This document shows, one piece after another, positions 33,858 to 42,800 of a stretch of DNA of 64,000 bases; within the stretch, counting starts at the first letter, position 1, and each line of letters opens with the position of its first letter. The DNA comes from Polaromonas sp. 39-63-25 (lineage in GTDB: Bacteria; Pseudomonadota; Gammaproteobacteria; Burkholderiales; Burkholderiaceae_C). A program made the position numbers and the translations under genes. A model generated the notes under the pieces. That model ran no database searches. It was not told the DNA's origin and was given only the letters and a program-made list of their open reading frames with translations. The stretch lies in NCBI RefSeq assembly GCF_002278925.1, contig NZ_NCJH01000006.1, forward strand, positions 620,001 to 684,000. Reading direction: 5' to 3'.

Positions 33858-35057
33858 ATGACCACCACTCCCGTCTCCACACCCCATCCCGGGCATGCCG
33901 CTGCATGCGACACACGGGCCGACCAACCGACACGCCGCAGCGTGCTGGGCGCGCTCGCGGCACTGCCCGTGGCCTTTCATGCCCCCCTGCGCGCCGACAA
34001 CACCGGCCCCCTGAAAATTGCGCAGTCCACGGCACTCAGCGGCCCGCTGGGCGAACTGGGCCAGGCCATGCACCAAGGTGCCAAGGCGTGTTTTGCGGCC
34101 ATCAATGCCAAAGGCGGGGTGAACGGCCGGCCCATCGAACTCGTCGCCGTCGATGACGGCTACGACGTCAAGCGCTCGCTTGCCAATGTGAAGGGATTCA
34201 TTGAAGACCGCAACAACTTCGCGCTCTTCAATTGCATGGGCACACCCATGATCGAGGCCATGCTGCCGCAGGTGATGGAGTCGGGCATCCCGTTTTTTGC
34301 GCCCTTTTCCGGCGCCCTGTCCGTGCGCCCCAAAAATGCCCGCAATGTGTTCAACATCCGCGCCAGTTATGCGGACGAAGCGGAGCAGCTGGTGCAGCAC
34401 CTCGCGACCATCGGCATCAAGCGCATCGCGATCGCCTACCAGAACAACTCCTTCGGCAAGGAAGTGTTCGACGCCACCCAGCGCTCCATGACCCGGCACA
34501 AGCTCAATGCCACGGCCATCGTGACTGTGGAAAACAATTCCTCGGACGCCGGCGCAGCAGCGGCCAAGGTCGCGACCTCGAACCCGGAGGCGGTGCTGGT
34601 CGGCCTGGCGGGCAAACCCACCATCGACTTTGTCAAGGCGATGCGCATGCACCGCAAGGGGCTGCCGCTGTATGCCCTCTCCATCATGGGCGCCGCCGCC
34701 ACCCTCAAGGCCATGGGCGACGATGCGACCGGCATCGCCATTTCCCAGGTCGTGCCCCTGCCGAACGCCACCGTGGTGCCCGTCGTTCGCGAATTCCAGC
34801 AGGCCTGGAAGGCTGCCGGCGTGACACTGGCGCCGTCGCATCTGGCGCTGGAGGGGTATATCAATGCCCGGGTTTTTGCCGAAGCGCTCCGGCTTGCGGG
34901 ACGCAACCCGACACGCAGCGGCTTTATAGACAGCACCTGGAACCTCAAACGCTACGACCTGGGCGGTTTCGAAGTGAGCTTCAGCGATTCGGCGACGAAC
35001 GCGTCGCGCTTCGTCGAACTCACCATGGTTGCGCGCGATGGCCGCTTTATCCGATAA
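33858..35057 (+). CDS. Liv-type ABC transporter substrate-binding protein 1
   Basis: The 399-residue protein has a long N-terminal leader with a twin-arginine-like signal (TRRSVLGALAALPVAFHAP) and a periplasmic binding fold of type I: LKIAQSTALSGPLGELGQAM, FIEDRNNFALFNCMGTP, GIKRIAIAYQNNSFGKEVFD. It belongs to the Peripla_BP_6 group used for branched-chain amino acids, aromatic acids and amides. The second receptor gene of the region (40312) is longer and only distantly alike. It is read away from the Crp/Fnr gene and upstream of a CoA ligase and Liv genes. Confidence 0.88.
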   Translation: MTTTPVSTPHPGHAAACDTRADQPTRRSVLGALAALPVAFHAPLRADNTGPLKIAQSTALSGPLGELGQAMHQGAKACFAAINAKGGVNGRPIELVAVDDGYDVKRSLANVKGFIEDRNNFALFNCMGTPMIEAMLPQVMESGIPFFAPFSGALSVRPKNARNVFNIRASYADEAEQLVQHLATIGIKRIAIAYQNNSFGKEVFDATQRSMTRHKLNATAIVTVENNSSDAGAAAAKVATSNPEAVLVGLAGKPTIDFVKAMRMHRKGLPLYALSIMGAAATLKAMGDDATGIAISQVVPLPNATVVPVVREFQQAWKAAGVTLAPSHLALEGYINARVFAEALRLAGRNPTRSGFIDSTWNLKRYDLGGFEVSFSDSATNASRFVELTMVARDGRFIR

Positions 35058-35084
35058 CAGGGCCAAACCCCGGGGACACCCCAC

Positions 35085-35141
35085 TAGGACTTACCCGGAA
35101 ATTGTCGTCGCAATGACACCGTAACGTCAAAGGCAGTCCTA
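35085..35141. repeat. inverted repeats upstream of the acyl-CoA ligase gene
   Basis: TAGGACT (35085-35091) and AGTCCTA (35135-35141) are inverted arms, and ATTG/CAAT around TCGTCG lie inside them. The structure fills most of the 159-base gap between the receptor gene and the ligase gene. It may be a terminator for the former or a leader structure for the latter; no T run is present. Confidence 0.4.
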
Positions 35142-35216
35142 CTATTCATTCCACGCAAGCGCTTCTCTCTTCTCCTGAACGGGAAGCCGCACTGAACACT
35201 GGAGACAAGGTACCGA

Positions 35217-37163
35217 ATGCAGACCACCTTCCCCCGATTGCTGCTGAAACACGCCGCAGAGCGTCCCACGGCGCCTGCCATGCGCGAGAAGGAATACGGC
35301 ATCTGGCAGGCGCACAGCTGGGCCGACATGGCCGCGCTGGTTGAACACATCGCCTGCGGCCTGCATAAGGCCGGCTTGCAGCGCGGCGAACACATGGTTG
35401 TGGTTGGCGCGAACCGCCCGCGGCTGTACGCCACCATGCTGGCAGCGCAGTCGCTGGGGGCCATTGCCGTGCCCCTCTACCAGGACGCCGTGGGCGCCGA
35501 ATGTGTGTTCCCCATCAACAATGCGGAAGTCCGCTTTGCGATGGTCGAAGACCAGGAGCAGGTCGACAAACTCATGGACATCCGCGAGCAGTGCCCGCAG
35601 CTGGCCCACATCATTTATGACGACCCGCGCGGACTGCGCAACTACAGCGAGCCAGGCCTGGTCGCCCTTGATGCGCTGATCACTTCGGGCCAGGCTTTGG
35701 CCGCCAGCCAGCCGGCGTTTTTCAGGGACCAGGTCGAACAGGCGCACCCTGACGAGGTGGCGGCCATGTTCTTCACCTCGGGCACCACCGGCAACCCCAA
35801 GGGCGTGGTGCACACGCACAACACCCTGCTCGACCGCGCCGATGCCGGCGCCGAATTCGACAAGCTGACCAGCCGCGAGGAAGTGCTGGCCTACCTGCCG
35901 CCGGCCTGGATCGGCCAGAACATTTTCAGCTACGCCCAGTGGCTGTGCTGTGGTTATGTGGTGAACTGCCCCGAAAACGCGAGCACCGTCACCATCGACC
36001 TGAAGGAAGTCGGCCCGACCTACTACTTCGCGCCGCCGCGCGTGTTTGAAGGGCTGCTCACCAGCGTGATGATCCGCATGGAAGACGCGGGCCTGCTCAA
36101 GCGCAAGATGTTTCACTTTTTCATGGGTGTGGCCAAACGTGTTGGCCCGGCCTTGATGGATGGCCAGCCGGTGGGCACCGGCGACCGGCTGCTCTACGCG
36201 CTGGGCCAGGTCATGGCTTACGGCCCGCTGCGCAACAACCTGGGCTTTTCGCGCGTGCGCGTGGCCTACACCGCTGGCGAAGCCATAGGCCCGGACCTGT
36301 TCACCTTTTACCGCTCGATTGGGGTCAACCTCAAGCAGCTTTACGGCTCGACCGAAACAGCCGTGTTTGTCTGCCTTCAGCCGGACAATCAGGCGCGCGC
36401 CGACACGGTGGGCGTACCGATCAAGGGCGTGGAAATCAGGGTGGCCGACAACGGCGAAATCCTCGTCAAGTCCGCCGGCCTGCTCAAGGGGTATTACAAA
36501 AACCCGGCGGCGACGGCAGAGGTGCTGACGGCCGACGGCTGGTACCACACCAGCGATGCGGGCTTTCTCGATGCCAGCGGCCACCTCAAGATCATCGACC
36601 GCGTGAAAGACGTGGGCCGCATCCAGGGCGGCACCAACGACGGTGCCATGTTTGCGCCCAAGTATGTCGAGAACAAGCTGAAGTTTTTTCCGCACATCAA
36701 GGAAGTTGTGGCTTATGGCGACGGCCGCGAAAAAGTCTGCGTCATGATCAACATCGACTTCGACGCGGTCGGCAACTGGGCCGAGCGGCGCAACCTGCCT
36801 TATGCCGGCTACACCGACCTGGCGCAAAAGCCCGAGGTCTACCAGCTGATCAAGGAATGTGTCGAGAAGGTCAACGCCGACCTGAGCGCCGACGTCCTGC
36901 TGGCGGGCTCGCAGATCAGCCGCTTCCTGGTGCTGCACAAGGAGCTCGACGCCGACGACGGCGAACTGACCCGTACCAACAAGGTCCGCCGCGGCTTCAT
37001 CGCCGACAAGTACCAGCCCCTGGTCGATGCGCTGTACAGCGGGAAAACCGAGCAGTTCATCGAAACCGTGGTCAAGTTTGAAGACGGCCGCAGCGGCAGT
37101 GTCAGCGCCACGCTCAAGATCAGTGACACCCAAACCTTTGCACCAGTGAAGGCTGCAGCATGA
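35217..37163 (+). CDS. long AMP-binding acyl-CoA ligase
   Basis: The 648-residue adenylate-forming ligase has the AMP-binding P-loop MFFTSGTTGNPKGVVHTH, the YGSTETAVFVCLQ motif, WYHTSDAGFLDASG and KIIDRVKDVGRIQGG. It would activate an organic acid as CoA thioester. The size and FACS-like C-terminus fit long-chain acyl-CoA or similar synthetases. The GGAGAC site precedes ATG 35217, and its stop overlaps the livG start (ATGA). Being fused in an operon with an ABC uptake system suggests the imported acid is its substrate. Confidence 0.9.
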   Translation: MQTTFPRLLLKHAAERPTAPAMREKEYGIWQAHSWADMAALVEHIACGLHKAGLQRGEHMVVVGANRPRLYATMLAAQSLGAIAVPLYQDAVGAECVFPINNAEVRFAMVEDQEQVDKLMDIREQCPQLAHIIYDDPRGLRNYSEPGLVALDALITSGQALAASQPAFFRDQVEQAHPDEVAAMFFTSGTTGNPKGVVHTHNTLLDRADAGAEFDKLTSREEVLAYLPPAWIGQNIFSYAQWLCCGYVVNCPENASTVTIDLKEVGPTYYFAPPRVFEGLLTSVMIRMEDAGLLKRKMFHFFMGVAKRVGPALMDGQPVGTGDRLLYALGQVMAYGPLRNNLGFSRVRVAYTAGEAIGPDLFTFYRSIGVNLKQLYGSTETAVFVCLQPDNQARADTVGVPIKGVEIRVADNGEILVKSAGLLKGYYKNPAATAEVLTADGWYHTSDAGFLDASGHLKIIDRVKDVGRIQGGTNDGAMFAPKYVENKLKFFPHIKEVVAYGDGREKVCVMINIDFDAVGNWAERRNLPYAGYTDLAQKPEVYQLIKECVEKVNADLSADVLLAGSQISRFLVLHKELDADDGELTRTNKVRRGFIADKYQPLVDALYSGKTEQFIETVVKFEDGRSGSVSATLKISDTQTFAPVKAAA

Positions 37164-37939
37164 AAAAGATAGGCGACGTCATCCTCGACGTCCACAACAT
37201 CTCCCTGAGCTTCGGCGGTGTGAAAGCGCTGGCGGACATTTCCTTCAATGTGAAGGAACACGAGATTCGCGCCATCATCGGCCCCAACGGCGCTGGCAAA
37301 AGCTCCATGCTCAACTGCATCAACGGCGTGTATTCGCCGCAGCAGGGCTCCATCACTTTCCGTGGCCAGACCTTCAAACACATGAACAGCCATCAGGTGG
37401 CGGTCATGGGTGTGGCGCGCACCTTCCAGAACCTGGCGCTGTTCAAGGGCATGAGTGTGCTCGACAACATCATGGCCGGGCGCAACCTGAAGATCAAAAG
37501 CAACCTGTTGATGCAGGCGTTGCGCATCGGACCGGCGGAACGGGAAGAGTTCAGGCACCGGGAAGCAGTTGAAAAAATCATCGACTTCCTGGAAATCCAG
37601 GCCTACCGCAAGACACCCGTTGGCCAGCTGCCCTACGGCCTGCAAAAACGTGTGGACCTGGGCCGCGCCCTGGCGATGGAGCCGCAGGTGCTGCTGCTCG
37701 ACGAACCGATGGCCGGCATGAACGTGGAAGAAAAGCAGGACATGTGCCGTTTCGTGCTCGACGTCAACGACGAGTTCGGCACCACCGTGGTCCTGATCGA
37801 ACACGACATGGGCGTGGTGATGGACATCTCCGACCGCGTCGTGGTGCTCGACTATGGCAAGAAGATCGGCGACGGCACCCCCGACGAAGTCCGCAACAAC
37901 CCGGACGTGATCAAGGCTTACCTCGGAACGAGTCACTGA
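37160..37939 (+). CDS. livG: Liv-type ABC transporter ATP-binding protein (LivG)
   Basis: The 259-residue ATPase has Walker A GPNGAGKSSMLN, the signature-like LPYGLQKRVDLGRAL, Walker B VLLLDEPMAGMN and the switch histidine in VLIEHDMGVVM. The insertion NLKIKSNLLMQALRIG is typical of LivG. The C-terminus NNPDVIKAYLG is a LivG hallmark. It powers branched-chain amino-acid-type import together with LivF and the permeases LivH and LivM. Its start overlaps the ligase stop. Confidence 0.93.
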   Translation: MKKIGDVILDVHNISLSFGGVKALADISFNVKEHEIRAIIGPNGAGKSSMLNCINGVYSPQQGSITFRGQTFKHMNSHQVAVMGVARTFQNLALFKGMSVLDNIMAGRNLKIKSNLLMQALRIGPAEREEFRHREAVEKIIDFLEIQAYRKTPVGQLPYGLQKRVDLGRALAMEPQVLLLDEPMAGMNVEEKQDMCRFVLDVNDEFGTTVVLIEHDMGVVMDISDRVVVLDYGKKIGDGTPDEVRNNPDVIKAYLGTSH

Positions 37940-37952
37940 AATGAATAACTTG

Positions 37953-38050
37953 GCACACCCCTGTTGCGGACTTCCTTCGCGTAGCCGCCTCTCCCCTTGC
38001 AGGGGACGCCGCCTGCGGCCCGGCGAAGCCGGTTCTGCGGCCGCTGCTGG
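37953..38050 (+). repeat. GC-rich dispersed repeat family 2, copy A (diverged)
   Basis: The segment carries CCTTGCAGGGGACGCC and GCCTGCGGCCCGGCGAAGCC, the recognisable 3' half of the family, with a more diverged 5' half. It fills the gap between livG and livH. Confidence 0.5.
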
Positions 38051-38065
38051 AAATTGGAGCATCTG

Positions 38066-38995
38066 ATGGCATTCTTTCTGGAAACACTTCTTGGCGGCCT
38101 GATGGCCGGCATGTTGTATTCACTGGTCGCGCTGGGGTTTGTGCTGATCTTCAAAGCCTCCGGCGTGTTCAATTTCGCACAAGGTTCCATGGTGTTGTTC
38201 GCCGCGCTGGCGATGGCCCGCTTCTCGCAATGGATCCCCGATTGGACCGGCATCGAAAGCCCCATCGTGGCCAACATCGCCGCCTTCGTGATTGCCGCCG
38301 TCATCATGTTCGCTGTGGCCTGGTTCATCGAGCGCCTGGTGCTGCGGCACCTGGTCAACCAGGAAGGCGCCACCTTGCTGATGGCCACCCTGGGCATTGC
38401 CTACTTCATGGAAGGCCTGGGCCAGACGATTTTCGGCAGCAACATCTACAAGATCGACATCGGCATGCCGAAAGACCCGGTCTTCGTGCTCGACTCGGTC
38501 TTCCCGGGTGGCATCCTGATCAACAAGGAAGACCTGTACGCCGCGCTGATCGCCGCCGTGCTGGTCGCCGCGCTGAGCCTCTTTTTCCAGAAAACCGCCA
38601 CTGGCCGGGCCCTGCGCGCCGTGGCCGACGACCACCAGGCGGCGCAGTCCATTGGCATTCCACTGAACCGCATCTGGGTCATCGTCTGGTGTGTCGCTGG
38701 TGTGGTGGCGCTGGTGGCCGGCATGATCTGGGGCAGCAAGCTCGGCGTGCAGTTTTCACTGGCCACCGTGGCCTTGCGCGCCCTGCCCGTGGTGATCCTG
38801 GGCGGCCTGACCTCGGTGCCCGGCGCCATCATTGGCGGCCTGATCATCGGCGTCGGCGAAAAACTCTCCGAGGTCTACCTCGGCCCGTTTGTGGGCGGTG
38901 GCATCGAGATCTGGTTTGCCTACGTGCTGGCCCTCGGCTTCCTGCTGTTCCGGCCCCAAGGCCTGTTCGGTGAAAAGATCATCGATCGCGTATGA
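38066..38995 (+). CDS. livH: Liv-type ABC transporter permease (LivH)
   Basis: The 309-residue permease has about eight hydrophobic segments. It begins MAFFLETLLGGLMAGMLYSL and carries LGFVLIFKASGVFNFAQGSM, which is highly typical of LivH. The EAA-like loop is RAVADDHQAAQSIGIPLNRI. ATG 38066 follows a TTGGAG site; an in-frame ATG at 37997 lies inside the repeat upstream and gives a hydrophilic leader that I reject. It pairs with LivM in the membrane. Confidence 0.93.
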   Translation: MAFFLETLLGGLMAGMLYSLVALGFVLIFKASGVFNFAQGSMVLFAALAMARFSQWIPDWTGIESPIVANIAAFVIAAVIMFAVAWFIERLVLRHLVNQEGATLLMATLGIAYFMEGLGQTIFGSNIYKIDIGMPKDPVFVLDSVFPGGILINKEDLYAALIAAVLVAALSLFFQKTATGRALRAVADDHQAAQSIGIPLNRIWVIVWCVAGVVALVAGMIWGSKLGVQFSLATVALRALPVVILGGLTSVPGAIIGGLIIGVGEKLSEVYLGPFVGGGIEIWFAYVLALGFLLFRPQGLFGEKIIDRV

Positions 38996-39006
38996 AATAC
39001 GCGAAG

Positions 39007-39080
39007 AATCAACTTGTTGATTCCCTGCCCGCAAGGGCAGCGAGGATCTTTCAGCGAAGACTCACTTTGCGCAGCAAAGT
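39007..39080 (+). repeat. three consecutive short hairpins between livH and livM
   Basis: AATCAA-CTTG-TTGATT (39007-39022), CTGCCC-GCAA-GGGCAG (39025-39040) and ACTTTGC-GCA-GCAAAGT (39064-39080) are three perfect hairpins in a 74-base stretch. They sit in a 126-base gap, the longest untranslated stretch between the two permease genes. They may stabilise or attenuate the operon mRNA. Confidence 0.6.
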
Positions 39081-39121
39081 TAAGCGTAGCGTGTCGTAGC
39101 TAAAAAGCACAGAAGAGAAAT

Positions 39122-40198
39122 ATGTTCTACAGAGAAAACGGCCAATTCAAAACCAGCTACCGGGCAGATCAGCAGATCTTCCCCATCCTGCAGGACCGCA
39201 TTGCCATCGCGCTGCTGCTGGCCATTGCTTTCGTGGCCGTCCCCATGATGGCCAGCGACTACCTGTTTCGCGCCATCCTGATTCCATTCGTGATCATGTC
39301 GCTGGCCGCGCTCGGCGTGAACATCCTGGTCGGCTACTGCGGTCAGATTTCGCTGGGCTCCGGCGCCTTCATGGCGGTCGGCGCCTACGGTGCCTACAAC
39401 TTCTTTGTGCGCATCCCCGGCATGCCGCTGATTCCGGCACTGATCCTGGGGGGCCTGTGTGCCACCTTCTTCGGCATCCTGTTCGGCCTGCCCAGCCTGC
39501 GTGTCAAGGGCCTGTACCTGGCGGTGGCCACACTGGCCGCGCAATTTTTTTCCGACTGGATGTTTTTGCGCATCAAGTGGTTCACCCTGGACACGCCTTC
39601 GGGGTCAGTGGCGGTTTCCAACCTGCAGGTGTTTGGTTTACCCATTGAGAGTTCGGTGAGCCGCTACCTGCTTTGCCTGAGTGTGCTGGCCATCGTGGCC
39701 CTGCTGGCCAAGAACCTGGTGCGCAGCGCCATTGGCCGCGAATGGATGGCGATCCGCGACATGGATGTGGCGGCCGCAGTCATCGGCATCCGGCCCATGT
39801 ACGCCAAGCTCAGCGCCTTCGCCGTCAGCTCCTTCATCATCGGCGTAGCCGGCGGTCTGTGGGCCTTTATTTACCTCGGTGCCTGGGAACCGGCGGCCTT
39901 CTCCGTCGATCAGTCCTTCCGGCTGCTGTTCATGGTCATCATCGGTGGCCTCGGCTCCATCATGGGCAGCTTCTTCGGCGCCGCCTTCATCGTGGTGCTG
40001 CCGATCGCGCTGAACCAGTTCCTGCCGGTGTTTGCCGGCCTGTTCGGCATCGAGATTTCCACCGCAGGCGTGTCACATGCGGAACTGATGATTTTCGGCG
40101 GCCTGATCGTCTGGTTCCTGATTGTGGAGCCGCACGGCCTGGCCAAACTCTGGTCGGTCGGCAAACAGAAGATGCGGCTCTGGCCGTTCCCGCATTGA
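39122..40198 (+). CDS. livM: Liv-type ABC transporter permease (LivM)
   Basis: The 358-residue permease has about ten membrane spans, with NILVGYCGQISLGSGAFMAV, GLPSLRVKGLYLAVATLAAQ, AIRDMDVAAAVIGIRPMYAK and VIIGGLGSIMGSFFGAAFIV, all LivM signatures. It forms the translocation channel with LivH. The N-terminus MFYRENGQFKTSY is hydrophilic, as in many Burkholderiales LivM proteins. Confidence 0.93.
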   Translation: MFYRENGQFKTSYRADQQIFPILQDRIAIALLLAIAFVAVPMMASDYLFRAILIPFVIMSLAALGVNILVGYCGQISLGSGAFMAVGAYGAYNFFVRIPGMPLIPALILGGLCATFFGILFGLPSLRVKGLYLAVATLAAQFFSDWMFLRIKWFTLDTPSGSVAVSNLQVFGLPIESSVSRYLLCLSVLAIVALLAKNLVRSAIGREWMAIRDMDVAAAVIGIRPMYAKLSAFAVSSFIIGVAGGLWAFIYLGAWEPAAFSVDQSFRLLFMVIIGGLGSIMGSFFGAAFIVVLPIALNQFLPVFAGLFGIEISTAGVSHAELMIFGGLIVWFLIVEPHGLAKLWSVGKQKMRLWPFPH

Positions 40199-40311
40199 GC
40201 TTCCATCAGGGTTAAGGATTACTGGGAAGCACCGATGTATTTTGTGCCGTTTGAACGTTTACTGGGGTGCCAGTTTTTTTCGGGTGTATTTTTAATTTCT
40301 AGGAGACAACA

Positions 40312-41640
40312 ATGAAGGTTCGCAACTTGATATTGGCGGCGGCAGTCCTTGCCACCGGCGCATCGTCCATCGTGGCGACCAGCGCATTCGCTCAGGCCAA
40401 GGAGCAGTTCATTCCGGTGCTGTCCTACCGCACCGGCCCTTACGGTCCGAACGGTGCCCCCTGGGCCAACGGCTACGTTGACTACATCAAGCTGGTCAAT
40501 GCGCGCGGCGGTCTCAATGGCGTGAAGATCACTTTCGAAGAATGTGAAACCGGCTATGACACCGCTCGCAGCGTGGAGTGTTATGAACGGCTCAAGAGCA
40601 AGGGGGCCTCGCTGGTGCAGCCGCTGTCCACCGGCGCCACCTTTGCCATCACGGAAAAAGCGCCCATTGACAAAATCCCGGTGGTCACCATCGGCTATGG
40701 CCGCAGCGAAAGCGCGGACGGATCGGTGTTCAAGTGGAACTTCCCGATTGCCGGCACCTACTGGGTTGCCGCCGACGCCATCCTGCAGGCCATTGCCAAG
40801 AAGGAAGGTGGCTTTGACAAACTAAAAGGCAAAAAAATAGCGCTGGTCTACCACGACAGCCCCTATGGCAAGGAGCCGATTCCCCTATTGCAGGAACGCT
40901 CCAGGATGCATGGTTTTGACCTGCAGCTGCTGCCGGTGACGCACCCCGGCGTCGAGCAGAAAGCCACCTGGTTGCAGATCCGCCAGGCCCGCCCTGACTA
41001 TGTGGCACTGTGGGGCTGGGGCGTGATGAACTCCACCGCCATCAAGGAAGCCCAGGCCACCGGCTACCCGCGCGAGAAGATGTACGGCGTCTGGTGGTCC
41101 GGCGCTGAACCCGATGTGAAGGACGTGGCCGACGGCGCCAAGGGCTACAACGCGGTGACCATGCAGCACGGTGCGGAACCCAACTCCAAGGTCGTCAAGG
41201 ACATCCTGTCCATGGTGCATGCCAAGGGCCAGGGAACGGGTCCGAAAGACGAAGTCGGCCAGGTGCTTTACATGCGTGGTGCCATGAGTGCCATGCTGGG
41301 CCTCGAGGGCATTCGCTCCGCCCAGGAGCGTTTCGGCAAGGGCAAGGTCATGAGTGGTGAGCAGGTCCGCTGGGGTCTGGAAAACCTGAATCTGACCCAG
41401 GCCAAGCTGGACGCACTCGGTTTTGCCGGCGTCATGCGGCCAATCAGCACCTCTTGCATGGACCACATGGGTGCGGCATGGGCCCGTATCCACACCTGGG
41501 ACGGCAAGGCCTGGAAGTTCACGTCTGACTGGTTGCAGGCCGATGAGCAGATCATCAAACCGATGGTCAAAGCCACCGCCGCCAAGTATGCCGCCGAGAA
41601 GAAACTCACGCCGCGCACCCCGGCGGACTGCCAGTCCTGA
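40312..41640 (+). CDS. livK: Liv-type ABC transporter substrate-binding protein 2
   Basis: The 442-residue periplasmic protein has a signal peptide (MKVRNLILAAAVLATGASSI, cleaved near AFAQA) and a Peripla_BP_6 fold: IPVLSYRTGPYGPNGAPWAN, CETGYDTARSVECYERLKSK, IALVYHDSPYGKEP. It is the receptor encoded between LivM and LivF, so it is the primary receptor of this system. The YRTGPYGPNG start of the mature part is characteristic of receptors linked to aromatic or other organic acids in Burkholderiales. AGGAGACAAC gives a strong ribosome site. Confidence 0.92.
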   Translation: MKVRNLILAAAVLATGASSIVATSAFAQAKEQFIPVLSYRTGPYGPNGAPWANGYVDYIKLVNARGGLNGVKITFEECETGYDTARSVECYERLKSKGASLVQPLSTGATFAITEKAPIDKIPVVTIGYGRSESADGSVFKWNFPIAGTYWVAADAILQAIAKKEGGFDKLKGKKIALVYHDSPYGKEPIPLLQERSRMHGFDLQLLPVTHPGVEQKATWLQIRQARPDYVALWGWGVMNSTAIKEAQATGYPREKMYGVWWSGAEPDVKDVADGAKGYNAVTMQHGAEPNSKVVKDILSMVHAKGQGTGPKDEVGQVLYMRGAMSAMLGLEGIRSAQERFGKGKVMSGEQVRWGLENLNLTQAKLDALGFAGVMRPISTSCMDHMGAAWARIHTWDGKAWKFTSDWLQADEQIIKPMVKATAAKYAAEKKLTPRTPADCQS

Positions 41641-41654
41641 TCTTCAGCTAAACA

Positions 41655-41677
41655 CCCCTCCCGCCCGTCGGGAGGGG
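41655..41677 (+). terminator. hairpin between the receptor gene and livF
   Basis: CCCCTCCCG (41655-41663), a CCCGT loop and CGGGAGGGG (41669-41677) form a perfect 9-bp stem 14 bases after the receptor stop. No T run follows, so it is more likely to protect the abundant receptor mRNA than to stop transcription fully. Confidence 0.5.
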
Positions 41678-41765
41678 GCGCGGCTCCAGCGAGCCGCCAA
41701 ACGCCAGCGCTTCAAGCCCCTGTTGCAGCGCTGCCGTTTGAACAGCAACAAGCAGAAACATTCTT

Positions 41766-42587
41766 ATGGAAAAACCTGACATCGCCAGCGACATCGTCCT
41801 GAACGTCAATGGCATCGAGGTCATTTACAACCACGTGATCCTGGTGCTCAAGGGCGTGTCCCTGCAAGTGCCGCAGGGTCGCATCGTGGCCATTCTGGGC
41901 GGAAATGGCGCCGGCAAGACCACGACCCTGCGGGCCATCTCCAACCTGCTGCAGGGTGAACGCGGTGCGGTCACCAAGGGCTCGATCGAGTTGCGCGGCG
42001 AACGCATCGAGAACCTGTCTCCCGCCGACCTGGTGCAACGCGGTGTGGTGCAGGTCATGGAGGGCCGGCACTGCTTCGCCCACCTGACGATTGAGGAAAA
42101 CCTGCTGACCGGCGCCTACACGCGCAAAAGCAAGGCCGAAGTGGCGGCCAACCTCGAGAAGGTCTACAACTATTTTCCGCGCCTGAAAACACGGCGCACC
42201 TCGCAGGCAGCCTACACCTCGGGCGGCGAGCAGCAGATGTGCGCCATCGGCCGCGCGCTGATGGCCAGCCCCACCATGGTGCTGCTCGACGAGCCCTCGA
42301 TGGGCCTGGCGCCGCAGATCGTCGAGGAGGTCTTCAATATCGTGAAAGACCTCAACCAGAAGGAAAAGGTGACCTTTCTGCTGGCCGAGCAAAACACCAA
42401 CATGGCCCTGAAATACGCCGACTACGGCTACATCATGGAAAGCGGCCGTATCGTGATGGACGGCCAGGCCAGCGACCTGGCGAACAACGAAGACGTCAAG
42501 GAGTTTTACCTGGGCGTTGGCGGCGGCGAACGCAAGAGCTTCAAGGACGTCAAGAGCTACAAGCGCCGCAAGCGCTGGCTGGCATGA
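41766..42587 (+). CDS. livF: Liv-type ABC transporter ATP-binding protein (LivF)
   Basis: The 273-residue ATPase has Walker A LGGNGAGKTTTLRAI, the signature YTSGGEQQMCAIGRALMA, Walker B MVLLDEPSMGLAPQIVEEVF and the switch histidine position replaced by a glutamine in LLAEQNTNMAL, as is normal for LivF. It ends with a basic tail (SYKRRKRWLA). It is the second ATPase of the transporter. Confidence 0.93.
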   Translation: MEKPDIASDIVLNVNGIEVIYNHVILVLKGVSLQVPQGRIVAILGGNGAGKTTTLRAISNLLQGERGAVTKGSIELRGERIENLSPADLVQRGVVQVMEGRHCFAHLTIEENLLTGAYTRKSKAEVAANLEKVYNYFPRLKTRRTSQAAYTSGGEQQMCAIGRALMASPTMVLLDEPSMGLAPQIVEEVFNIVKDLNQKEKVTFLLAEQNTNMALKYADYGYIMESGRIVMDGQASDLANNEDVKEFYLGVGGGERKSFKDVKSYKRRKRWLA

Positions 42588-42767
42588 AGCCCCCACGGTT
42601 GCTCACTGCGTGTAGCGCCCGAGGCCTTGCAGGCCGCGGTTTGCGAGACGCTTCGCCTCTGTCGCCTGCCCAAAGCTGCTCAAGCAGCTTTGGAGCCGCA
42701 GGCTCCAGCCCCTCGGGGGCGCTGCGCCTGCGGTCCGGCAAAGCCGGTCCCGCGGCCCCTGCTGGTA
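42588..42767 (+). repeat. GC-rich dispersed repeat family 2, copy B
   Basis: The copy runs from AGCCCCCACGG directly after the livF stop to GCGGCCCCTGCTGG. It has the family order CCCCCACG, GCACTGCGTGT-like, CCCCTCGGGGGCGCTGCGCC, and CCGGCAAAGCCGG, with an extra 100-base internal hairpin-rich segment (GCTGCTCAAGCAGC, GAGCCGCAGGCTC). Confidence 0.75.
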
Positions 42768-42800
42768 AAGAGGGGAGCCCAACGCTCCCTCGGAGATCTT

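Noticed and set aside
35142-37133. A 663-codon open frame opposite the acyl-CoA ligase gene
   Set aside because: It mirrors a well-supported ligase and has no recognisable domain or ribosome site.
37951-37967. Possible sigma-54 promoter (TGGCAC ... TTGC) before livH
   Set aside because: The distance between the GG and GC elements is two bases too long, and the sequence lies inside the GC-rich repeat.
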